Shown piece by piece: positions 1 to 12,300 of a stretch of DNA of 64,000 nucleotides. The position numbers were made by a program, and so were the translations under genes. Location: contig NC_135550.1 in NCBI RefSeq assembly GCF_964340395.1, positions 14,832,908 through 14,896,907 on the forward strand, in the 5' to 3' direction. This DNA is from Glandiceps talaboti (lineage: Eukaryota; Hemichordata; Enteropneusta; Spengelidae). Below the pieces are notes generated by a model that was given only the letters and a program-made list of their open reading frames with translations, did no database searches and was not told where the DNA came from. Numbering within the stretch: the stretch's first letter is position 1; the number at the start of each line of letters is the position of its first letter.

Positions 1-238
1 TCGATGTGCTCAGAAAGGGAGGATATGGCAACTTACACAATACCACTGTCAATGTGTTCAGACAGGAAGGATGTGGCAACTTTCATAAAACTGCCATCAA
101 TGTGCTCAGAGAGAATGTGCCAACTTTCAGATATCACCATCGATGTGTTTCGGAAAGGGAGAATTTGGCAACTTTCATAATACTGCAGTTGATGTGCTCA
201 CTGACAGGGAGGATATGGTACCTATCATGAAACTGTTG
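1..238. repeat. Minisatellite of about 48 bp, five diverged copies
   Basis: Units start near 1, 49, 97, 140 and 189. Each begins with T(C/T)(G/A)ATGTG(C/T)T and contains a GGCAACTTTCAT-like core. The array ends just upstream of the acceptor of the first visible INO80 exon, so it is intronic. The long open frame across it results from the 48-bp period being a multiple of three. Confidence 0.8.
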
Positions 239-280
239 TCCATAAAATACTTACACTCTATGGTGTTGTTTGTTTTATAG

Positions 281-383
281 ATCCAAAGAATGGTAATCTC
301 TGGTGGTAATTTCAAACCTGATCAACTCAAACCAAAAGAAGTTGTATCACTATTGCTAGATGATGATGAAATTGAACGGAAAT
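281..383 (+). CDS. INO80: INO80 exon a (post-helicase segment)
   Basis: The acceptor is TTTTATAG just before 281 and the donor GTAAGT starts at 384. The exon encodes IQRMVISGGNFKPDQLKPKE and then an acidic DDDEIERK, and ends in phase 1. It is the leftmost INO80 exon in the window; earlier exons are outside. Confidence 0.9.
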
Positions 384-3300
384 GTAAGTAAGACATATGG
401 TACATTTCAGGGGGGGACATAGTAGAAAATACTATATATTTAAGTATATTTGATATGTTAGATTGTGTATCTTAAATTTCAGGAATTACATTAGGTGTTT
501 AGTTACCAGTAGAGAAGGGTTTGGTGGTGATAAATTATGAAATGCCAAGAATCCCTTTTAGAGATGTTCATGAGGTTTACCGACACTACCATCCCAAATG
601 GATTTGTCAAACAAGTTTTAGGGCCACCCATAATTAATTGAAGGAAAGTAGTGAATAAAAAAGATGAAAATAATTTTATCATGGTACAATGTAAGATAGG
701 ATATCAGGAAACAGAAAAATTAGTATTTGAGGGCTAATAGTGTTTACTTTGACTAATACTTTGGGGACTGTATTACATACAAGTTATCACTTTCAATATT
801 TATTATCTCAGTGCACAGCCATATTGTATATATATATATGTACTGGGTGGCACCTCAAATAATCAGTACAAATATTTATTTTGCCAATAAGTGACAAGTG
901 TTATATTTACTGTTGATATTTTCTGTCACCTGTCTTTGTGATCTCCATTCAAATTATGACAGTGTGTGACAAATTTATGTCAAACAAATATGTAAGCCAG
1001 TTTGTATTTGGATATAGGTGGTATTTTACTACAACTTCTGTCGTAATCTGACACCTTTACTTTACCGTCCGTATGTCTGTGACGTATAGTGGTTTGATAC
1101 AGGAGTAATAATACACATCCGTATGGTAGAGAGTATTTGCTGTCAAGTGATGCATTTGTGTGTACTTTTTTTGTGCTTTTTTTAAAAAAAAGTGTGGAGT
1201 AATAAGGATATGAAATGTTAGCAAACGGGTGATTTTCCTTCCCCTTTCAATACATCAGTGGTTCTGAACATCAGCTATCTTTATATGCTCATTATCATGA
1301 ACAAATTGGATTATTGATTTTTTTTCCCCCAGTCCTCTAAAAAGGGTTTGTAAATGGATTTAAATCAAGTGTTTAAGTAGTATTTTTTGTCAAAGTGCCA
1401 CAGGCTCTACCTGAAGCTCCATTTTTTAACTGACATTAATGTAAAAAAAAAAAAGAGTACACATCTGATACAAAGTAACACTTGCATCCCCATGATTTTT
1501 TTTTTTTTTTTGAAATTAGGCAAATCATAAGAATGCCAAGCGATGGCTTTGTATGCATTCCTTCATGCTTCAGTGGTCTGGCAATTGCCTGCACAGGCAA
1601 TACACACTGACTAATGAAATAAACAATTTTCAGATCTGAATTTTATTCTGTGTTATATATTATGTACATGTACATTAAGATTTACAGGTTTTGATTGAAT
1701 TTAACTGAAACACATTCAGTGTGTAACTAGGACCTAGGAGACCTAATTTAGTAAACTAAATTAACAATTTAAGTGTTATAATTTTGGTGCACTCATCACT
1801 GACAAACAGGATCATAGAGAGAAACTGCACGTACATAAACCTTTTTATGTGGAGTCATGATGGGTGAAAGGTTAGAGTGGCCGGCTTGGAATCTGTAGAT
1901 TTGAGCCCCCATTGCTGCTGTTTGTTTCTGAGTGGCGTAAAGTCCTTGGGCAAGATTTGAACCACAACTGTGCCTCTCAGTAAACCCAGCTGTATAATTG
2001 GGGACCTGGTAGGATGTAGGTTACAATGTGAATGCTTTAATCATATGTGCTTATAAAGGCTGTAATGGATTATATGCTCCCCAGGGAGGTTAAGGAAGTA
2101 TAAAGGGCCATTGTGCAGCTATAGATCTGTGCCAGGGGTAATAATTATAAAGCGCTTTGAGCACAGCGTGGTAAAGCTCTATATATAAAAACCTGCATTA
2201 ACATTTTATTATTATGTAGACCGTAAATGTCTTTCAGGTTGTGAAACACACAGATGGAAAAATACATTTTGAATTTCATTCTGCACCCTTTGAACTTGGC
2301 TGACCCTAATAATAGGAGATGATTTTTACTGTCAACCCCCTATCATATGTTGCTAAAACGACTCGCGCTGTACTTGTAGGTCAATATAACCTGAAGTGTA
2401 TCTATGAATACATATGTATTGGTGCCAAGGTCTTAGCCAATAGTGTTGGCTTTTGTTCAATCCTACCTGATTTCCTTAGATTTGTTGAAATATTGATCCA
2501 ACCACAAACACACGTTTATTGTGAGGTATTAAAAATCAATAAAAATAGAGTGAGTCCATACAATCACTGGATTATGAGTAATCAATAAAACATGACAAAT
2601 TAAGCATTATTATTATATACAGCTAAAAAAAAATTTAAAAGATTTACAAATTTTGTCAAAAAAACAAAATGTGGCAAAGCTCTAATCAAGGTGCAAAATG
2701 GATAAACTTTTTATCATACCAGGGGAACAATTAATGATATTATATTTATACCAGTCTGCTTTCTAACAAATTATTTTATTTGCTTTCACTGTATATAATT
2801 TTTTTAAACAATAACTAAGCATGGTTAAACTCTCTTCTGGTTACATATAATTTTGAATTATTCTAGATCTTAATTGTAAATTTTGAGTTAATTAATACTA
2901 AGTAGTGTATTCATCAAAAGTACAAATGTTGTATGAATGTCGGCTTTAAAACCTGCATTTGGGTATTAACATTCATAAATACAACAGTGGCAATCCAGGT
3001 TTCAGTTTGCTAAGACAGACTAAACCTATTGTTGATACTTGGTGATACAAACTATTGAGTGGACTTTAGTTTAATTATTCACTCTGTAGGGTGGCGTCCC
3101 TGATAGTTCGTTTTTTCTCAAGTGGCCACACACACTATCTTGATTACAGGGTTATTATATATCCACACAACAAAGACACCACTACAACCCACTTTTTGTA
3201 GTCTAGCTCATCGAATGTAAATTCTGGTACTAGGCTATTTTAAATAGCATCTAAATTCAGATCGTCATCATCCATGTAATGCGTTGAACTTGAGTGCATG

Positions 3301-6300
3301 TTGATGTGTAAAGTGGTTGGTTGAGCATCAATATCAAACTTGTATGGCAATTCCTCCCAGAGTCGTCGCTCAAATGGCTCAACACTTGATGCTGAAACAA
3401 ACCACAGACTGTGACAGACTGTTCCAAGTATTAACACTTCTATGCACATTAGGAGAGTTTTAGTTTGTGTCTATCTTAGTAAGCCAAAACCTTAATAACC
3501 TCTGTAGAAAATTATATACAAGTGAGATGCAGGGAAGAGTACTTACCATAGGCATGAACCAAAAATACACACACCAGATGTTTGCTCCTCCTTTGCTCCC
3601 AGCAAATCTGATCAAGGAGGCTTGGTTTGTTTTTAGAGTACTATGTGCCTCTAAAATAAACGTCTTAAAATGTGCTATTACTTTGTTCACAAAAACTACA
3701 ACCCATTCTCAGTTAAGGTCAAGAAGAAAAATGAGGGGCCACCATGTAACTTTTTTGAATAATGAAAAAATGATCTAAAAATTTATCTTCATATATGACA
3801 AAATGGCCACCAAATATTATGTCAACTCTATGGGGAAAACGGTAGATTGAAAATTTTTGTATGGTGAGCCATAACTTGTAACTAGTCATGTGACATGATT
3901 TGACGTGACACCGTGATCAGATTTTGATGAAATTGCTATCTTCTTGTGTGGCTAAAATTTCCATATTTTTTTCATTTGTAGTTCGTAGTCGACAAGAAGA
4001 GAGAAAGAAAACAGAAGAGAACAACAAAGCAAAGGAGAGGAAGAGAAAACGAGAAAAATATGCACAGAAGGTACAATAGATATATGGTCATTTCTTGTCA
4101 ATGGAAATTGATTATTGGTACCTAAGAGTTGGAATACAGTAGAATACACTACAATACAGTGGTGTAAATTACACCAGTGGAGTTTAGCTAGAGTTGTAAT
4201 ACACGTACCATAGCTACATATTTTGATAGACTTGATTGGAGGAATGTTTATGTATGAAAGATTCATCACACGTATAGCTCACATATGATATTCGTAGTAA
4301 ATTAGGTCTGTTGGAGACTCTTGTCAACAAAATGAATGTGAATGTGTTCAGTGAGTGGGTGTATGTGTTAATGTGTGTGTGTGCTGGAATACGAAACTAT
4401 CATAAACTTTTTCACTGATTGAAACCATAGACCCCGTGGAGGGTCTATGTTGAAACATCCACTCAAAATGTCTAGATGGAAGCTGAAACACTGTCAATGA
4501 CTATTTCTTATGATACCAGATTCTGAAGTTTATAAAACTCTTGAGACATGGGAGTTCAACATCTAAGTTGAAAGTAATTTAATATAATACCTCGTTTTGC
4601 TCTTTCATATGATACTTGTAGACACTGAAGAAGATTAATAGGGACACCTTTGGTTTGGCACCTCCTGTGATGTCCACAGAAAACTCTCTGATGTCTCAAG
4701 ATGGGGAGTCTGTATTAAGTTTAGATTCGGCTGTACCAAGTCCATTTAGTGAGGTAAGAGTACAAAACAGAAATGTATTTGAGTCAAATTATCTGTTGTG
4801 ACTGTAGTTTCATGGTAGATGGTACTGCTGGCTTTAATAGTTGTACTCCTTTAGTGCTTCACTTCATTTCAATGCTGTTTGTGTTTTTGTTTTCCTGTGC
4901 ACACATAGAACATGAATTATTTGAATACATTTCACAAATGTTCATATAATTTGAGAAGTGAAAATGAGAGATAGAGTCTTAGAAATAATTGTCCTACCAC
5001 ATGTTGTATAGCCCATTGGTATTGTACATAAGGGTGTATTGCTCCCCCCCCCCCCCCCCCCCGCTTTTTTACCCCTACAAAAAATACACTAAATAAACAA
5101 AAAAACACAATTTTATATTTTCAGTTATTTTGCCAGGTTTTGTTATTTTCCTGGATATTACTGTGTTTATAATTCTCCATTTCACTCAGTTGTCCATTTT
5201 GCACCATTTCCAATATGAGATCACATCCACTTATCTTTCTGACCTATTTTTATGATGCATTACATATGGGTCAGTGTATACACCCACCACAGTTAGTTGA
5301 TGGTAGAAGGTGCCATGAATTTTAGTTTTAGTGCTATGGGAACATTTATTTTGGGGTTTCTCATAAAAAAAGTCACACTCCAAGGTGGATGAATATTATA
5401 TATGTCGGTAAAGAATGACTGTACTAATAGTGGTATTATAATATTAAACTTGACAATGAAACATGAGGTTAGCAGTGATGGGGGAGATAGGGGTTAGGTA
5501 CCCTTCAATGTGTTGAAATGGGTCATCTGTTACTAGAACATAAAGTACCAGGTTAAAATGATTGATGTATGGTTGACACAAAGAACTTTTAAATGCACTC
5601 TGTCTTTTGGTTCATTTGTCAGAACCAGAATTTAGAAGGCACACTGCGACTGAGAGTAATAGCAGCAATAGAACCATGCTTTACTGGGTCATTGTAATCC
5701 ACAAATAATATTTTCTGCTGAAAATTTAAAAAAAATATGGAAACAGCTGTTTTAAAGTGGCCATATGGATGAGAATTTGGTGGATATGTAATTGATAAAA
5801 CAACTTTACGATATTTTTCTACTTGAAAAATCTTTGTGAAACAACATTATTTATCAAGCTCTTATTGGTAACTCCAACAGATTGCAAACAATTAAAAAGT
5901 ATGTAAAATGGTTGTTATTGTATGTACAATAACAATTTTTGCTCATTTAGAAAAAAAATTGTGTTTATTGACTTACAAACATGAACTTTGTTGATGTTTC
6001 CAATTTTTTTTCAAGCAGGAAAACATAGTAAATTTGTTTTAGAAAATTAATTCATAATTCAAAATAAGTACCAATTTGTCATTTTGGCATCTCATATGGC
6101 CACTTTGATAATCAGTCTCAATATGTTGCCTTCTCATAACATATTATCTAGAAGATTATACTGATAATTAGTAGTTAATTCTGTATCTATATTGTTGACA
6201 TACAAGCACCAATACTGGTTGTCGCGTATGTAGCCAAAGGTCGGGTATGGGGGCAATACCATCAAAGTACTAAGGGGCCCTAGTATTGGTAGCATTCAGT

Positions 6301-9300
6301 GCAGTTTTGAAGGCTTGTGTGTTGGGTGCACAGTGAACTTCTTGAGGTAGTGCATTCCATAGTGGTAATGTTTTGGGATATAATGAATGTCATGATAGCA
6401 GTCTTTATTTGTGGTTATCATCATGATAACAGTCTTTTATTTGTGGTTACCATGTTGTACTGTTGTAATTGCTAAGATAAAACAAAACTACTATCACCCA
6501 AATATTTATCAACTAACAGATGATACACATTTAAAGATAATGAACATTTGTGGGACATCAACTGTTCTAAAAACCTGTTTTCTCACAACCTGTGATATTT
6601 TGTGTTAGATAACTCTATACGTTGTTTATCCTCAGATTTAGGTCAGATGTACCTGTTACATCGTCTGTTTACACAGGGTGCTTTCACTGGGCGGTCAACA
6701 CCCTTTATATATTATAGTTGTTCGGGTTGTAGGGATCCAAAACTGCACTTGTAAGATTTGAATGGATGTGCATTTTGTATTTGCACAAGTTCAGTGATGA
6801 CACTTAGGAACCACAGCTTCCAGAACATAATTATATGTTGCTTTATGCTGTAATTATGCAACCCAGATCATATATACATCCCAATATGGCTCACCTGAAT
6901 GAGACTCCCCAACCCAACCCAACCCAACCCAACCCAACCCGACTCAACCCAAAATATACATGGATTCTACCAAGTATTATGTCATAGCTTCACTATTCAA
7001 AACCATATACTGTACTGTGAAAAGATAGAAAAAGAAAAAAATAAGAAAACCATGTACATCAATGAGTTATTTTTTAGTGCCAATGGCCACTGTGTAGGAA
7101 CGCCCAGTAGTGACAGTCCCAGACGAAGCAGGTACCCAAGCTTGTTAGAAATTTCAAAGGTTTTTTTTTGTCAGCCATATAGTTCTTTGGAATCGTAAAA
7201 AAGAGGTACTTTTTGTATGGTAAACAATAGTATTCAAACATTAGGGCAAATAGTGTACATGCAGTGTATGGATTAGATGTCCTTGAAGGTAAAACCTCCC
7301 AGATTTTGGAAATAAGGGCGTGTTTTTTTTTTGCAGTGATTTTCTCCCAGATTCACTTTAAAAAGGGGGTGGTTTTCATTGAAATATTCAGGGAAAAGAG
7401 GTACATTTGAAATTTCGCTGACAAGCATGGGTAGCCACCCATCCAGGGACTGCCACCACCCGTGTCTATGTATATGTGTGTGTGTGAATCCATTTAGAGC
7501 CCTAGCTCTGGCATCCATAACTCAATTTCATTCAAACCTGGCACACATGTCAAACACTAAGAATGCATGCATGTCACTTTATTTCATGATCACAATCAGT
7601 TTGGCCGAAGAACGACTACATTTGTTATAAAAAATGAATATTTTCAACCATACTTCTAGAAGTTCTGAGTCAATAAACACAGACATTATTCAAGTGTAAT
7701 TACCTTTATTAGGGTATGCAATTGACCTTGAGCTTCATTTTCATGGTCAAATAAGAATTACACAATGACTGGAAATGTTGTACCTAGAGACACTTTCCAT
7801 ATGTCTGCATGTTGTCACCTGTGTTTAGTCAGGTACTAACCTTTAACCTTCATCTTTCAGCTGTACATGCTGTGGGATGGGTGTGTAAGACTCGAGCACA
7901 GAAATGTCCGTTACTCCATTGTTTTCCGTATAAACTCCTTCACAGTATCCATGTAGAATGTAAGAATTAAACTAATGTTGTCTGGCTTCCATCATTTTAT
8001 AGATTTCCGTTGGAAGCAGTGAAGTGACACAGCAATCGTTTGGATTTCCACAGGATGAAAGTAGTAACGATGCATTGGTAGTAGTTGTAGACGATGTAAA
8101 TGATAGTAACAATGGCAGCGATAACATGGGTAAGTTATAGTGTGGATTTCAACCAGGTGAAAATAGTAACGAACTATGCGCTGGTAAGATGGACTTGACA
8201 TCAATGATAGTAACCATGGTAGCAAGAAAATGAGCAAGTTCTGTAAAGACACAATATTTGTTTTTTTATGTATTTTGACCCCCGTTGTAAACAAAATGTC
8301 ACTTTTCAAACCTTTTGAATCCTTAAGCAGTTTTCTTTATAAAATATTAAACCTGCAAAGATTAGCAATTGTTGGCATTACAAGCCAAGCCCTGCATGTA
8401 CACTGGTTTACTGAGCAAGTGAAAGTGAACTCAGAACAACCCAGCCTTTAAAAAAAAAGGAATGTAACAAGAAAATGTAGATCATACTGGAATCTAAATC
8501 AGAAAGCTTGAGTTTCACGTTCTTCTAAACTAATTTTGTTGGCTGTGAGTGTTTATTAAACACAACACTGTAACTGTAAATCCTGTTTACTCTTCTATTA
8601 CTTTGCTATCAAATTATCATGTCCTTGTAAAATGGAGCAGTAGATTTTTTTTTTTTTTTTTTTTAAACAAAAAGAGAAACATGATGGTTATAGTTGCTGG
8701 TAAGAATTACCGAGCAATGGTTGATGTTTTTAATCGTTAGAGATTTGAAAAGTTACTGGTATATGTTACAATAGTGACTGTAGTCGCTTTCCGTACCTGA
8801 CCATATGGTTGTTTCAATATATGGAAAGGGGGTGGTATACACTAAGGGTACAGTGTCACAGATATGGTAAAATGGTCATGTAGATGTTTGAAAGTTGATA
8901 CAGACACAAAGAATGAGTGTTGTTTTGTTTCTGTTAAAATATGTGACCTTGAGGAGTATAGAGAATGAATTAGTAGAATGGGTGAGAGAGGGGGAAGGGA
9001 GGTAGGTTGTTAGTTTGGGGTGAAGTTAGGGTGTCATGTATACCATGGTCATACTTTGTTGATATTGTTTGTATTTCTGCAATTCAGAAATGTGAGTTAC
9101 AATTGTTCATGAGTTGTCTTGGAATATTTATGCAGACTTTGGTATATTGTTAAAAGAGAGGGTGATATCTTGTGTGACTCTGAGATGGGGGGAGGGGGGA
9201 GGGGGGGTGGGCAGTGATTCAAAATTTCATATATTAAAGAAAAGTCCCATAGCCAATAATAAAACTCATTATATGCTAAAGTCTGGGATATCTGCAACAA

Positions 9301-12300
9301 AAAATGACAATTGGATATTGAAATTGAAAAAAAAGCATTTACAGGGAATTGTAATGGTCAACTAGTTTTAGAGTGGCCAGTTTTAATCTGCAGGTTGCAA
9401 GTTTGAACCGTGCCTCTGTCATTTGTTTCTGAATGGCTGAAGTCCTTGGGCAAGATTGCAACCACTATTGTGCCTCAGTCAACCCAACTGTATAATTGGG
9501 TACTCGGTAGGATAGAGGTTGCAATGTAAATGCATATGGATTGTATGATCCCCAGGTAGTTGAAGTCTAGAGGGTTGCTATGCTGCTGTAGATATGTGCC
9601 TGGGGTAATAATTGTAAAGTGCTTTGAGCAAAGTGTTGGAAAGCACTATGTAAAAAACTAACTTTCCATTGTTAAAATTTTGAAAATGTTGATTCAGAAA
9701 TATACTTCATTGCATCAGTGCAGGAAGGTCATATCTGCCTATACAATTGCATAGCAGATACAACCTTTCTGCACTGACGCGATGACTTATTATGCAGGAC
9801 AAAATAAATTATTTGTTTTGTAGTACTTGCATATAGAGAGAGAAATTGTATATCCAGATCTACTCAGTCGAGCACCTGATGTAAATTGACACGTATCCGA
9901 ACAGATGTGTTGTGATATACACCTGTTTACCCAAACCAAAGCGGCTGGTAGTGAAGGTCAAAATACACACATCATTAAAGAACAAAAAATAACACATTTC
10001 ATTTTATTCATGTAGAGGCGAAATGTACGACTTGATTTATTGCTTGGCATTGATTAACGACAGGGAAATTGAGTCATTAATTCTCAACTCAAGTATATTA
10101 TTAACCATAGTTTGTTTTTTTTGTATAAATTTGCTGTCACTACATTTCGCGTATAATATATGGATGTATTAGTACAAAAGAAAAACACGCTTTTTTTTTT
10201 AATACCGCTATTCACCATGTGTTTAGACTCTCTAAACCCAGTCTTATTCATGCCCTCAAGGTCTTCAAAACAATCACTTACAAAATCCCCTTGAAAATGG
10301 TTCCTTTGAGGGTGCAAATAGTGTAAACGAAACGTTTCAGGGACTTGTTCTAAACAAAAAAAAAAGGGGAAAAACCTCCACAAATAGTCTGATTTGGGTC
10401 TGGGTCTGGTTTTAGTTTTCAAGGTTATGTCCACTGTACACATAATGACATATCCAGTTTTTGTATGCTGAAAGTCTTTGGTATTGTGTTTAGTCTGAAA
10501 GCCAAGTTTACAAGTTTTTGGACATCTGTCTTTCGGGTTGTGTAAGCGTATATTGTTGCTTACAAAGCTATCTGTCTGTTTTCGTTCAAAGTCTGACAAA
10601 TGTTGTGTATTAAATTTCAAGCAAATGTATTTTATTTGCTTGTGCCTATATGCTAGAAGTATATGTATAGAACAGACAAGTTAACCCCCCCCCCCCTCAA
10701 AAAGGGGGGGGGCACATGCGATAAACTTAAAGAGAACCAGGTTATGGGAGTGTGTTGATGATTGCGATTGAAAAGATGATGATCTCAATGGTCAAAAAGT
10801 GAACCCTGTGTAAGACTGGTTTCAGGTTTCTCAAACTTTTATATACATGTACTCTATGAATTATAATAACGTGAGTACACATAGATACAGTTTGTAGAGT
10901 TAAACTTACAACAAATTCTGATATTTATGCCCTATATGTTGGATCCAACACTCTGAAATTTGGATTGGCTCCATTTTCATGATTTTGTTTGCATGTACTT
11001 CGCTGGCTTGGTTAAAGGAAAGTGTGAGTTGGTGAAAAAGTTGACGCATTTTTCAACGAGAATAAGTATGTTTTCTCTGCAGTTAAAGTTGACGGCAAAG
11101 TCACAGGAAATTGATCGATACTTTGATGATAAGATAGTTGCTAGTGTTTCATCTACGCAGTTCTAAAACAGACCGGATCTTAAATTGAATAGCTGCTTGT
11201 AGTCGCCAGATAAAAAGGGACAGGAGTAGATTGTGAGAACTGATATATTTGATGTGTGCTGTCATTGTAATCTGAGTAATTCATCCTATTTTGATGCCAT
11301 GTGACAATTTCTCAGCTTTAACACCCAGTAGTCTTAAAAACAACACACCAATCTCATGATACGAAAAAAAAGTAAATTGCTAAGAAAAAGAAATGTTACC
11401 GGTATTTTTGTACACTTGTTGTTGTTTTATATAGGCTTCTCATCCCAATTACCAATACCTCAACCAGAAGACACAGAACTGGAGAAACCACCACCAAGAA
11501 GACCGGGCAGGCCACCAGGAAAGTCAGGGAGAGGTCGCGGCAGACCAAGAACCAGGACTACTGTCAAGAAAACACCAGGCAGGCCTGGACGCCCACGCAA
11601 GAAAGCGGCTAACAGTGCTGCAGCAATGGCAGGAGCTATGGCAGGTGCTGCTGCAGCTAGTGCTGCAGCGTATGCAGCATATGGATTCAGTTTTAAAGGT
11701 ATTTGTGATGATTAAGAAATTTTCAACTTTGATCAGTGTTAATAAAGAAGGGATGATTCCTTTTTGGGCGACGAGGCCGGGTAATGTGTATAAATATGAA
11801 AAATATGATAATTTGGAGCCCATTACCATGTATTGTATATGTAGTTGGTAGTATTGTAAACTACAAGGTTTCTAGTTGTTTGACACATGCTAAGTTAGTC
11901 AGTCTTTGCCATGGTTAGAATGTACCAAATACAGAGGTGTGCTTCATAAACACTACAAGTCTAAACACACACATTCATTTGTCTGTAGGTTTCAGTACTT
12001 GCAGTGGTTTTGGTGTTACTATGAAATTATTGAGAAATCAATTTGGACCTATATTTGAGCTTTTTCTACCCAAACGTACCGTTATTACTTAATCGTCAGT
12101 CTTATCATGGAATGGTAATCTCTGTACCTCTCCTGCTTTACCGATAACATTACATACTCCTAAGTTCGTAAATTTAACTTCATTTTTTGCACCAAGAAAT
12201 ATTAGTAACTCACCAAAGCTGTAGCCAGGTATCCACCGTGGCTTCCATCAGTGTTTTCTGAAGTCACAATACATGCATGACGTCTGACATTTATTATCTC

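Larger units (their letters stand above)
4754..8002. other. INO80 intron c-d
   Basis: Intron of 3.25 kb with a poly-C tract (5043-5062), a foldback element (5754-6106), an antisense LINE RT relic (6270-6386), a 31-bp tandem duplication (about 6389-6451) and a short (AACCC)n tract (6911-6940). No other gene is seen. Confidence 0.75.
8130..11434. other. INO80 intron d-e
   Basis: Intron of 3.3 kb with the decayed exon-d copy (8143-8240), a G-rich tract (9184-9210), the second SINE (9365-9675), a 79-bp palindrome (9707-9785), an antisense open frame (10084-10620) and a C-run/G-run hairpin (10685-10713). Confidence 0.75.

Noticed and set aside
1-238. CRISPR-like array because of ~48-bp spaced repeats
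   Set aside because: Units are contiguous diverged minisatellite copies without spacers, in an animal intron.
6911-6940. (AACCC)n as an interstitial telomere
   Set aside because: Animal telomeres are TTAGGG/CCCTAA; this pentamer is a simple repeat.
10084-10620. 178-codon minus-strand frame in an INO80 intron as a real gene
   Set aside because: No recognisable domain, homopolymer-derived residue runs, and no promoter or poly(A) evidence. Kept only as a low-confidence open frame.
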